A stretch of 64,000 nucleotides of DNA. Origin: Magnolia sinica (Eukaryota; Streptophyta; Magnoliopsida; Magnoliales; Magnoliaceae). A program made the position numbers and the translations under genes. The stretch spans positions 434,001-498,000 of the forward strand of contig NC_080583.1 of the NCBI RefSeq assembly GCF_029962835.1, given 5' to 3'. The notes under the pieces were generated by a model. It was not told the origin of the DNA. It saw nothing but the letters and a program-made list of their open reading frames with translations, and ran no database searches. The stretch's first letter is position 1; each line of letters starts with the position of its first letter. Positions 36,298 through 47,115 of the stretch are shown here, in pieces.

Positions 36298-39200
36298 TGT
36301 AAGACTTTACTCGAGTACTATCCATTTCATCCCTTTAGGTCCTGCAGTCCTATGGGTCGAATCCTGGCGATCCGTCACCTGTGGATAGCGTTTGTGGTCA
36401 TCCTTAAGTTCAGTCACATAAACCAGACCCAGATCGACTCGAAACTTATGCCATTGCGACCGCATCGGCGCCACGGTTCCACACCACATCTCATGCATAA
36501 TTTTGGCGTGTGCATCTTGACTTATCATCCGAGCATTTTCGGCCTTTCATCATGTGGTGGGACGCATTTAGCTGGCCTTACATGTTTTTCTAGAATGAGC
36601 CCCACCTAACTCCTTTTTCTAGAAAGCCTATCATGCCTACCATAGCACCCTACTTACCGTACTTATCATAGCCTAGCTATAGGCCACCTTATCTAGAAAA
36701 TCATCATTGGCCTTGGGTTCAACCCCCCATATGCTATGATGACTTTGCTCTTCCCTAGCCTAGAGAACAATCATTACTTTGATATACCCCTCCCTCTCCT
36801 CTCTCTCTTCTTCTCATCCTTTCATCTCCTTCTTCCATTGCTAGAGATGTCCCACCCTCTCCCCTATTCCAGCAACTCTCCTCCCTATTTCCCCCTCAAT
36901 CTAACATTCTAACCCACATCTCAACCATCTAAACTTCTCCATTGAAGCCTAGGACCTAGCTCTTGGAGTTTTGAAGGCTTCCTTATAGGTGAGTGCTCCA
37001 TGTAGATGTTTCTTCTTTCCTTCTTCTTCCCTTCCTTTTCTTACATGCATGGAAGTATGTAGGACCCACCAATCCATGGAAGAGGTCCTACATGGCTCCT
37101 AGAATGATGGCCATGGGCTTAAATCTTACACATTTCCTTCCATGGTGGGTCATTCTCCATGGACCCACCATGATGCATTTCCTCTTTATTTTGGCATCAT
37201 ATAGGTCATTTAGACTTTACATGCATGGTGGAGACGGTGTCTCTATCCCTAGTAAATTTTCTTGCCTTGTAATAGCTTGCATGTAATAGATAAAGGTAGT
37301 GGATGGTATAGATTGTAGGTGGAAGGTTCATGAGTGCTGGAACCTTCCACCAATGGCCGGGTCTCTCTCCTTCTCTCTCCCTTTCTCTTTATTTTATTCT
37401 ATTTATTTCTGGAGATGTGTGGCCCACTAAGGTGGTAAGTAACATCTCAAATCCATCAGGAAGATGAGACGTCCAGGCCCAACATGATATGCATGGGTTG
37501 GGTGGCCTCCAAACATGATTTTTCATGAAAGTTTTGGTACACTAATGGATCTGAAATTTTGCTAACCTATCTAGGTGGACCCCACTTGATGGATCAATGT
37601 ATAAAACCCTTCGAATAATTTAAATGGACTGAAATATGGATAGCTATGCTATCCAGATTTTAGGCCCATTTGGAACAAGACTTTTGAGCTAATGTTTGGG
37701 ACTGTTTGCATGCCTTTTTCTCCCAAATTTCCTTGGGAGTTTTATAGTGTGTGGGCCCCACTTTGATGAGGAATGAGGCTCACATCATTTCCCCTATGAT
37801 TGAGGCACATGGGATGGGCCAAAGTGGGAGAAATTTTTGGACAGTTCAACAATATTGTATGTTATAAATGAGCACTCTTACCTTAATTTTTGGAGTAAGT
37901 GGGCAACTCCAGTGGACCCCCACTTATTGTCCATATGTGAGACCATCCTTCCCACCTATTTTTCAGGGGTTTGGACAAGCTTAGGCCCACCCCATGTGGT
38001 GCCAAACATAGGCATAACAGTAATTTCTGCACCACCAAATTTTCTAGATGTATTATTGTCCTTTTCAAAAAAATAAAAATACTTAGCATGTATAATAAAT
38101 TCTGAAACTAATTCCTATGGTGGCCCACCCTTGCTGGGACCCACCTATTATGAAATTAGGCCATCTAGGCCATCCGAATTCCAGGTGCAAGTGGCTGGAC
38201 CAGCCACCTTGCTGGACGTCCCAGGTTTTAACGTCCAGCAAGGTTGGCCATCCCACCCTTGTGAGGCCCACCATGGTGTAGTGTTTTCATCCGTGCGTCC
38301 ATCCATTGTGTGGCCCACCCTGGTGTGGAACGTCCAAGATGGGGCCCACTTTAGCCTTTGGAGAGGGTTGGGCATCCAGCCCATTGGACCGCCTAGGCCC
38401 ATTGTGGGACACCCATTGTGGGCTATTGTTGGATTGTTGGTCCAATAGTGTGGCCCACCTATTCCTTGTGTTGTTGAAGTACTCCCTATGTGGTGGGACC
38501 CCCTGATCATGATGCTGGACCTCCTTGGACCCTTATTCCAATCAGAAGATTATCTTACTGGGCTCCAGCAGGCCCAGATAGCTGGTGGACTAAAAATCCA
38601 ACAAGGTTTCTTATAAATGTGGATTGTTTTTTTTTTTTTTAGGCTGGGGTCTTAAGGGTGTGGGGCCCACCATATTGTGAGGATTTCGTAGTGATAATTT
38701 CATGCCCTTACTTCCTTAATTTGGGCTTAATTAATACACTCTTGATGCCCACCATATTTGGGTTATATGGGCATATACGTAACCAGATTTTTAGACTCCT
38801 TATAGGCCCAAATGGGCTGGAACTTTCTAGATAGGCCCAGTATATTCTTGGGCTGAATTCACCATAGTATTGTGTTGGGCTAGTGGGCTAGAATGTGTAG
38901 ATGGTTGGGCCCTTGGTTGCCCACCAAATCAACTATATCCTTAGGCTAGGTTGTATGCCCAATTTGCTTATCTTGAATGAGAATTCTTGCCCATGTGTTG
39001 GAGTAATGGGCTACCCACTAGGCCCACCACAATGTATGGTCTTGGTGGCCCTTATATTTGGGTCCTAACCTTCCCTGTGGGCCCATATTATTACGTGTGG
39101 ATTGGGCCATATATGTTATGTTGCCTTTTGGACCTATGTGTTGAGTAGGCCTTGGACCATTTTAATTGAGGCCAACACGGAAATGTATGTGTGTTATAAC

Positions 39201-41389
39201 TACCCGTTTCTTATTTATGGTAATGTTTGGGGCTTGAGCCTTGATTCCTGATAGATTATTTATGGGCTACCTTCTTGGGACAAATAGTGGTTGAATGTCT
39301 ACGTTTGTGGCCCCAAGATAGGCCCACTTACTTCTATGAGTGGTTAAAGGTCCACCATAGACCCCCATGCTAGGCCCATTTTTATTATTTAGGCCCATGC
39401 CATTGTCTACCTTAGCCATGTGGGCTACCCCAAACTATCGGGACCCCATTAGAGGTTGTGCCCCTTGTAGGATTTGTCTAAGTACCTAGACCTAGAAACT
39501 TCTTGGATAGGAGGAGAGTGCAACAACGTACATCGCCACATGGCATATCTTGCTCATCTTCATGACTTATATGCATCATTGTGTGCTTGGATGACATTGT
39601 GTTGGTTATGGTTGTGCCATTGGGCAGGATATTATGGCTTTCCCGAGGGATGGAGATCCCTTATTGAGCACGTTGGATGCTTGGGGCTGATGTCTGACTG
39701 ATTTGTGTGATTCATGCATCTGACATTGCATTGCAATAGCATATTCGCCCTTGCTTCATCAGGGTTGTAGCCTCCACAGGTTTATCATGGATGACCGTAT
39801 TTGAACACCGGAAATATCACTCGAGCATATAGGGCACTTACGATGTCCTTGGATGAAAGCCTCTAGTCCTTCATGATACCAAGAATACGCCTCAACGCCG
39901 AGACCGAGTGGAAAATATCAGCGCACAAGTGCCTTATACCATTAGGCCGCGTCTCCCACTGTTGTGTGGTCGATTGAGATGATGTGTGACCTTACCCGCC
40001 TGAGTGAGGGGGCAATAGCTAGGCCGAGTTTGATCACCTCGTGAATGAGTTCGCTACCGTCGAGTCTTGTTGGTAATTAGCCGTCCATAGGCGGGTAGTG
40101 AGGTCTCTTATGCTTGTTTGACTGTGCGGGTAGGAGAGCGGCAGTCGGTTGACAGTGTATTAAACCCCTGTGGTTTCCTTATAGTGGAACTGTATGGATA
40201 CGTGGACTTAGGTCACCTGAGTTTTGAATACGGCTGAAACTTAGTGTGAACCCTCATTCAAGTGGGACACACACAATGGTGGGCTTGATGTGTGAACCAC
40301 ATCTCATTATGCCCTTTAAATGATTATGAAGGTTTCAATGGGTGAGTAACCCTCTCAAATGTTGTATGCAATGTAGCTCACTTAAGTCATAAATTTGCCT
40401 GATTTCTATGACTGAAAGTTAGGCCATGAGCATTTCATGGAGTGCTGCATCACATGAATTGTTTAGATTTGATGCCCATGACATGTGTGCAAAGGTGCGC
40501 ATGGGTTCTCACATAAGTAGGAGCGCATGTGAGAATGATTTATAGAGCTGTACATGAACCGAGTTAGCTTTGTTAGCTTGCTCGACTTGACTAAAAAAAG
40601 CTCGGTTTGACTTGGTTTGAAATCGAGTTCGAGGCAAGTTGAGCTGAATTTTTGAGCTCAAAAAGATTTCAAGCCAAGTTCGAGCTCGACTCGCCTCGGA
40701 TCAAACCTCAACTTGAATCGTACTCGGATCGAACCAATACGTGATCGCATTTGCACTTTACACATGGCATTGGCTATGTAGGCCTCTTGTGCATCGCCTT
40801 GGTATGGCGCCCAATACTAATTTGTTGCATCGCATAGCCTTATGATAGCTCACTGCATTCATGCTTGGTATAACATAGCCTTGGTATGGTTGTTGGCATT
40901 AATCGCATTCATGGTTCATGCTGTATTTCTGCATTCTCTGATATTGCTTTCCCGGCACTGGTATTATTACACACTTACACCACCCTCTAAACTTTCTATA
41001 AGCTTATGCACGATTGATGCGTGCAAGAGATTCTAGGCAGCCGCAGTAGCCGATGATGAGCGTTGGAGTGTGCCGAGGACCTTTTGGAGTCGCCGTTGTT
41101 CAGACCCTATATTTCCTTTTTTAGCACCGTGCCTTGTATCAAAGTTTTAATTCTTAGTGAATTTTGTGATGTGTTCCCGTGGTTACTTTCTGTGATTACT
41201 ATGTTATGATCTTGAGTATGTTCTTCATGAATCAGATTATGTTATAAAAATTCTCCTTGTAGGATTCCAGGATCAGAACCTGGTGAATGGGTGCTAGGAG
41301 CTAAGAATAGGATACTACAGATGCTGTCGACACCGGAATCGGCTATCGGGATTCTTGAGAGTTCTGGTCACCGAATCTAAGGCATGACA
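36298..41389. mobile_element. Probable solo LTR of an LTR retrotransposon, with one internal insertion
   Basis: The segment begins TGTAAGACTTTACTCGAG and ends AATCTAAGGCATGACA, giving the canonical TG...CA ends. CCTAC flanks both sides exactly (36293-36297 and 41390-41394). The sequence across the site joins the two halves of a MITE. No gag or pol is seen inside and no second LTR nearby, so a solo LTR is the best reading. It measures 5092 bp, or about 4.55 kb without the insertion at 40205-40736, long but within the range known for some Ty3/gypsy lineages. It looks whole as an LTR. Age is unknown because there is no partner LTR to compare. Confidence 0.75.
38203..38248. repeat. Hairpin-forming inverted repeat inside the LTR
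   Basis: CCTTGCTGGACGT (38207-38219) and ACGTCCAGCAAGG (38231-38243) are perfect inverted arms around an 11-base loop. Pairing extends outward with one gap (GCCA...TGGC). A near-palindrome, GTGGCTGGACCAGCCAC, lies immediately before it. Confidence 0.85.
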
Positions 41390-41467
41390 CCTACTAAATG
41401 CACATAGTGGATTTCCATCACACATCACGGTGGTGCCTACAAAGCTAGGCCTCATGGGAGCTCACCC

Positions 41468-41492
41468 AACACACACACACACACACACACAC
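41468..41492. repeat. (CA)n microsatellite, array copy 1
   Basis: About 25 bp of CA at the junction between the MITE end and the next MITE start. Its length differs from that in copy 2, which explains the period difference. Confidence 0.95.
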
Positions 41493-42944
41493 CTAATTGG
41501 AGCTTCCGATGAGATTGAGATTTGTGGACCCCACTATGATGTGTGTCGAACATCAACATGTGTATTTGGGTTCCCCTCTAAGTTATGGGATATCTCAAAA
41601 AATTAGCCTAATTAAAAACTCAAGTGGACCATACCACCTGAAGCCATGTGAAATCATGCCCAAACACATCTAAAAAGTATTTACTTAGGTCACCTGAGTT
41701 TTGAATACGGCTGAAACTTAGTGTGAACCCTCATTCAAGTGGGACACACACAATGGTGGGCTTGATGTGTGAACCACATCTCATTATGCCCTTTAAATGA
41801 TTATGAAGGTTTCAATGGGTGAGTAACCCTCTCAAATGTTGTATGCAATGTAGCTCACTTAAGTCATAAATTTGCCTGATTTCTATGACTGAAAGTTAGG
41901 CCATGAGCATTTCATGGAGTGCTGCATCACATGAATTGTTTAGATTTGATGCCCATGACATGTGTGCAAAGGTGCGCATGGGTTCTCACATAAGTAGGAG
42001 CGCATGTGAGAATGATTTATAGAGCTGTACATGAACCGAGTTAGCTTTGTTAGCTTGCTCGACTTGACTAAAAAAAGCTCGGTTTGACTTGGTTTGAAAC
42101 CGAGTTCGAGGCAAGTTGAGCTGAATTTTTGAGCTCAAAAAGATTTCAAGCCAAGTTCGAGCTCGACTCGCCTCGGATCAAACCTCAACTTGAATCGTAC
42201 TCGGATCGAACCAATACGTGATCGCATTTGCACTTTACACATGGCATTGGCTATGTAGGCCTCTTGTGCATCGCCTTGGTATGGCGCCCAATACTAATTT
42301 GTTGCATCGCATAGCCTTATGATAGCTCACTGCATTCATGCTTGGTATAACATAGCCTTGGTATGATTGTTGGCATTAATCGCATTCATGGTTCATGCTG
42401 TATTTCTGCATTCTCTGATATTGCTTTCCCGGCACTGGTATTATTACACACTTACACCACCCTCTAAACTTTCTATAAGCTTATGCACGATTGATGCGTG
42501 CAAGAGATTCTAGGCAGCCGCAGTAGTCGATGATGAGCGTTGGAGCGTGCCGAGGACCTTTTGGAGCCGCCGTTGTTCAGACCCTATATTTCCTTTTTTA
42601 GCACCGTGCCTTGTATCAAAGTTTTAATTCTTAGTGGATTTTGTGATGTGTTCCCGTCGTTACTTTCTGTGGTTACTATGTTATGATCTTGAGTATGTTT
42701 TTCATGAATCGGATTATGTTATAAAAATTCTCCTTGTAGGATCCCAGGATCGGAACCTGGTGAATGGGTGCTAGGAGCCAAGAATAGAATACTACAGATG
42801 CTGTCGGCACCGGAATCGGCTATCGGGATTCTTGAGAGTTCCGGTCACCGAATCTAAGGCATGACACCTGCTAAATGCATAGAGTGGATTTCCATCACAC
42901 ATCACGGTGGTGCCTACAAAGCTAGGCCTCATGGGAACTCACCC

Positions 42945-42971
42945 AACACACACACACACACACACACACAC
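42945..42971. repeat. (CA)n microsatellite, array copy 2
   Basis: About 27 bp of CA at the equivalent position in the second array unit. Confidence 0.95.
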
Positions 42972-43498
42972 CTAATTGGTGCTTCCCATGAGATTGAGAT
43001 TTGTGGGCCCCACTATGATGTGTATCGAACATCAACATTTGTATTTGGGTTCCCCTCTAAGTTATGGGATATCTCAAAAAATTAGCCTAATTAAAAACTC
43101 AAGTGGACCATACCACCTGAAGCCGTGTGAAATCATGCCCAAACACATCTAAAAAGTATTTACTTAGGTCACCTGAGTTTTGAATATGGCTGAAACTTAG
43201 TGTGAACCCTCATTCAAGTGGGACACACACAATGGTGGGCTTGATGTGTGAACCACATCTCATTATGCCCTTTAAATGATTATGAAGGTTTCAATGGGTG
43301 AGTAACCCTCTCAATTGTTGTATGCAATGTAGCTCACTTAAGTCATAAATTCGCTTGATTTCTATGACTGAAAGTTAGGCCATGAGCGTTTCATGGAGTG
43401 CTGCATCACATGAATTGTTTAGATTTGATGCCCATGACATGTGTGCAAAGGTGCGCATGGGTTCTCACACAAGTAGGAGCGCATGTGAGAATGATTTA

Positions 43499-44070
43499 TA
43501 GAGCTGTACACGAACCGAGTTAGCTTGGTTAGCTTGCTCGACTCGACTAAAAAAAGCTCGATTTGACTTGGTTTGAAACCGAGTTCGAGGCAAGTTGAGC
43601 TGAATTTTTGAGCTCAAAAAAATTTCGAGCCAAGTTCGAGCTCGACTCGCCTCAGATCAAACTTCAACTTGAATCATACTCGGATCGAACCAATTCGGTA
43701 ACTCAATTATTTTGATATTGATGTTGCTCACCTAGTGTTTGATGCAATGACTCAACGAAGTGTAAGCTAGTGGCAAGGAAGGTATGGATATAAAATAAAT
43801 ACTTTGCATCTTGATTTTTATATTGCTTGTCAAGTGTTTAGTAAAATACCAGTAAATTGCTGCTGCTGTTTTACCTACAATGAGAAATCGAAGGGGCACT
43901 TCACGTGTTCAAGAAAATGCTACGGATACTCCATCTTGATTTAAATTGGCCTGAGCTGCTGATTGGCTTGAGCTGGCCAATCAGGCTCGAGGACTGAGCG
44001 GAGCCAAGTTTAAGCTGGGTCAGCTAGTGGCCGAGCCAAGTCAAGCTGTGCAAAGCCCGATTGATGCACT
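43499..44070. mobile_element. hAT-type MITE copy, right end lost
   Basis: It starts TAGAGCTGTACACGAACCGA and follows the copy at 33970-34586 along its length (GATATTGATGTTGCTCACC, ATGACTCAACGAAGTGT, GAGCCAAGTCAAGCTGTG). The terminal tacacctcta at the right end is missing. Copies starting at 40543 and 42020 are cut shorter, at GAACCAAT. Confidence 0.75.
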
Positions 44071-44099
44071 GTATATAAATTCACATGCTAAAATAGTAA

Positions 44100-44531
44100 A
44101 ACCAGTTCTGATTAGAACTTGTGAGCACCTTTTGATCTGTGATATAAGCACAACATCTGAACGGTCCACATGATGTGTCACTTCATCAAATACCTAGGTC
44201 CCAACTTTCAGCCTGATCCAAAACTCTGATGGGCCACGGCTAAAGAAAACAATTATGTACCTTGATTTGCTTCTCTTTTTTTATAGCCTACTAGAGCTTT
44301 GGATAAGGCTGAAAGTTGGGCCTTGAGGGTTTCATGGGGTGCCGCATTGCATGAATCGTTCGAATTTAGTGCCCATGACGTGTGTGCAAAGGTGCGCATG
44401 GAAGGTGCACCGGTGAGAATGATTCGCATATGCCCGCGTATCAAGCGTCCCCCGCAGACGGAGTAACAAGCAACTGTACATGAGATAACCATCTTCGTCT
44501 CTCACAAAGCCGTATTTCTCCCGCCGAAAGA
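44100..44531. other. mTERF upstream region with a MITE-derived segment
   Basis: 44285-44435 resembles part P of the tandem array (GCCCATGACGTGTGTGCAAA, GGTGCGCATGG, GTGAGAATGATT) but lacks the hAT-type MITE there. It is therefore the uninterrupted form. It sits within 100-250 bp of the mTERF start and may be part of its promoter. Confidence 0.6.
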
Positions 44532-45338
44532 ATGCTACTCCAATCTCTCTCATCTCTCCAAATACCAACCGTCTACTCCTATTTTCCTTCCCAAAACAAC
44601 CCTCCCCATCTCCTCCGCTTCCGACCTTCCTACACTCAAAACCTCAACTACCTCAAGAACCTCGGCATCATTTCCAATAACAAAAAACCACTCCACCACT
44701 CCACCACTCCACCCCCTCCCGCATCCTCTCCATCGTAAATTTCCTCAAATCCAAGGGCTTTTCCGACCCTCAACTCCAACGTCTCTCCTTCCTCTGCCCT
44801 CAGATCTTCTCTTCCGACATCTCCGACTCTGCCGACGTCTTCTCATTCTTATCAGATGACCTCTCTGCATCCCCATCCCAATCCAACGGCCTGATCTCCC
44901 GCTGCCCCCAACTCCTCATTTCCCACGTCGATTACCGCCTACGGCCCACCCTCATCTTCCTCCAAGAACTAGGCCTCCAGAAACTCAACTCTCCCACCTC
45001 TCTAAACGCCCATCTCCTGAATTCCCGCGTCGTGGATCTTCTTGAGAAGATCGCGTTTTTAGAGAGCTTGGGGCTTTCGCAGGAGGAAGCCCCGAGGATT
45101 TGCGCACGTCTTCCGGCGGTTTTCGGGTATAGTGTGGAGAACAATCTGAGGCCAAAGTTTGAGTATTTGGTGAAAGAGATGGGGAGGAGTGTCGAGGAAT
45201 TGAAGAGTTTCCCTCAGTATTTTGCTTTTAGCTTGGAGCGGCGGATTGTGCCGAGGCATCTGCATTTGAATGAGAGAGGTTCGGGTCCCTCTACAGAGGA
45301 TGCTGTTGTGGAGCGATCAGAGGTTTTATGCAAAATAG
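44532..45338 (+). pseudogene. mTERF family protein, SOLDAT10-like, with two frame changes
   Basis: Seen: intronless. It starts MLLQSLSSLQIPTVYSYF, a Ser-rich leader that would suit an organelle transit peptide. mTERF helices follow: ILSIVNFLKSKGFSDPQLQ, FLCPQIFSSDI, LISRCPQLLISHVDYRLRP, LQELGLQKLNSP, ICARLPAVFGYSVENNLRP and LKSFPQYFAFSLERRIVPRH. The end reads VRVPLQRMLLWSDQRFYAK then TAG. The frame changes twice: in the CCCCCTCCC run near 44710-44720 and in the GAGAGAGG run near 45275. In the intact family these parts form one protein of about 285 aa. Known: plant mTERFs act in chloroplast or mitochondrial gene expression, and SOLDAT10 affects plastid rRNA levels and singlet-oxygen signalling. 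Both changes lie at simple repeats. The gene may therefore be a recent pseudogene or an intact gene with two assembly indels; I cannot tell which. Confidence 0.85.
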
Positions 45339-45340
45339 AA

Positions 45341-45342
<2 letters not shown>

Positions 45343-45378
<36 letters not shown>
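45343..45378. repeat. (TA)n microsatellite
   Basis: About 36 bp of TA directly after the mTERF end. It could form a hairpin in the transcript's 3' region. Confidence 0.95.
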
Positions 45379-45380
<2 letters not shown>

Positions 45381-45589
45381 AGTAAGATTTTTAATTAGCA
45401 GTTCTTGGATCTGGTATTTAGATTTTTTCCCCCTTGTGATTATTAATCAGTTCTTCTTCTCTTCGGAAAAAAAAAAAAAAAAAACTAGTGTAGGGGAAGG
45501 AGAGCTCAAGGAGCTATAATACAATTCCCTGACTGAATAATTAGCAATGCTTCTATTTTTAAATATGAGATCAGCATTTAGTGTAGTTG

Positions 45590-45605
45590 GGGGGGGGGGG
45601 GGGGG
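45590..45605. repeat. Poly-G tract
   Basis: Sixteen consecutive G residues. A run of this length is rare, prone to length error, and could form a quadruplex. Confidence 0.95.
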
Positions 45606-47115
45606 TGTGACAGAGATCATCTATCTGGTTGACCCCACAGAGAATGGGAACGGACTGGAATTCTCCTCCAAAGAAGCCCTGCATAATTTCAGTGGATTTT
45701 TCCCATTGTTTATGAATTGCTGGCTATATTTTCTTTTCCTCCATCTGTTTATGGCCAATTTACTGGAATTCTAGAATCTGTCAACCTGGAAATCTTTGGA
45801 GTATCATCCATCCACATTGGAACTACCTGATGAATGATCTGAATTGTCAAAAGAGGGACCCCATTTGTGCAGAGTGCTGTCTGAACGTAACCCCACCGAG
45901 CTCATCAATTACTAAACGTGAAGTAAATTCAAGTCATAAGATAAGAAACCCAAATACAAACACGGGGAAGAGATGACAAGATCATCACCCTTATTATCTC
46001 GAGTATCCACCATACAATTCGATTTATGGAAAGCCATCTCAATTCCATCTAAAGTTTCCTAAAACACTCAAAAGTTTCCACATTTTCTGCTCTGAGAAAG
46101 TTTGCCTTGGTCACTACAGATTGCATGAATTTCTTTATTTGACTTGCACGTTACAGGCACCTGTTTATGTTTGCTGTCAAGAAGTTCAAGTGTGATGATG
46201 TTAAGGAGACCACCTATCTTCCAAATGCTTAGCATCAATCAGCTTAGTTGCACGTCACCACAAAATAAATGTCGATTAGAAGCCCTCCCTCTCTGCTGCT
46301 ATTAGATTTTAGAATTCTATTTCTAGCCGACTCCAAGTAGCTAGGAGAAGGCTATGATGGTTAAGATGATGACTACTACTATGAATAGAAGATTTATGAT
46401 TTAGCGAAATTGAACCAACCTTCTGCACCCCCTTTTTATAATTACTCTTTGCTGCCTCTTCTGGTAATATAATAGTTTGGAGTTTGTGCTATCATATTGC
46501 CAAAAGTAGAAAAGAGTGTATTACAAAAAAGAGTGGGTGGAGGCACCAATGCTGAAGTACTTTGGTGGAATTACATAGTGATTATCTAAAGTGTATTCTC
46601 CCTGAAAATGTATACCATGCTTGATTTTGTGGTTAGGTTATGGTGCACAATATTTACATAATAGTCCATTTTTGTATCAATATGAGAATGTAGACACAAG
46701 TTATGTTGTTCAGATGTGATCTGCTTTTCATAAAGCAATAAGAGATCTGGGTGCATTTTATATTGCCTTCAGAAACAGGCAAATGTCGATATTCCTTAAT
46801 TTAAACCTTACCACTTACACTATTATTGAACTGCCTACTTGATTCTTATTAACAAATCATATGGGTCATACATATATTTCTGTACAAAAAGAAAGGACAT
46901 CTACAACGTTGAACAAAGGAGCTCTTCTCGTAGGTCTCTACAGCTATTGTTACAGAAAAAGAAAATTCCAATAACAGTAAATGAGCTAAACCGTTGGCTT
47001 GGAAATAAGGGGAGAGATACCCAACTGGTTGAATGAGGAAATAGAAGCGGGCAACTATTGCATTCTGGAAATTGCAAAATGATGAAGATGGAAAGCATCT
47101 ACCACCAATAGCACC
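45606..47115. other. Intergenic region between mTERF and TauE/SafE genes
   Basis: It contains the 3' flanks of two convergent genes. I recognise no conserved coding sequence, RNA gene or well-defined repeat. Confidence 0.5.

Larger units (their letters stand above)
35890..41490. mobile_element. Old MITE split by the LTR insertion
   Basis: The left part (about 35890-36297) contains AGGGCCCACTAAGATGTGG and CCAACCCATCCATGGC. The right part (from 41395) contains the inverted ending GTGGATTTCCATCACACATC then ACGGTGGTGCCTAC. Together they make one GGGCCCACC-family element interrupted at the CCTAC target site. Outer limits are approximate. Confidence 0.6.
40205..43690 (+). repeat. Direct tandem array, about 1.48-kb unit, two full copies plus a partial third
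   Basis: ACTTAGGTCACCTGAGTTTT recurs at 40206, 41683 and 43162, giving periods of 1477 and 1479 bp. The unit has a part P (about 532 bp, MITE interior plus the start of a hAT-type MITE) and a part Q (3' end of the LTR, target site, MITE end, a CA microsatellite and the next MITE start). The order is P-Q-P-Q-P. The first P lies inside the LTR and is bounded by a 7-bp direct repeat, ATACGTG (40198-40204 and 40737-40743). After the third P the sequence continues into the rest of the hAT-type MITE, so the third copy is the ancestral locus. Confidence 0.93.

Noticed and set aside
38131-38510. Open frames of 105 and 120 aa on opposite strands in the LTR
   Set aside because: Low-complexity GGCCCACC-rich sequence leaves several frames open. 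No retroelement or host domain is present.
36298-41389. A protein-coding gene in the 5-kb segment
   Set aside because: No conserved domain is visible on either strand, and the ends and target duplication fit a solo LTR.
40205-43690. CRISPR-like or satellite array
   Set aside because: Units are about 1.5 kb, only two and a part, and made of transposon pieces. There are no short repeats with spacers.
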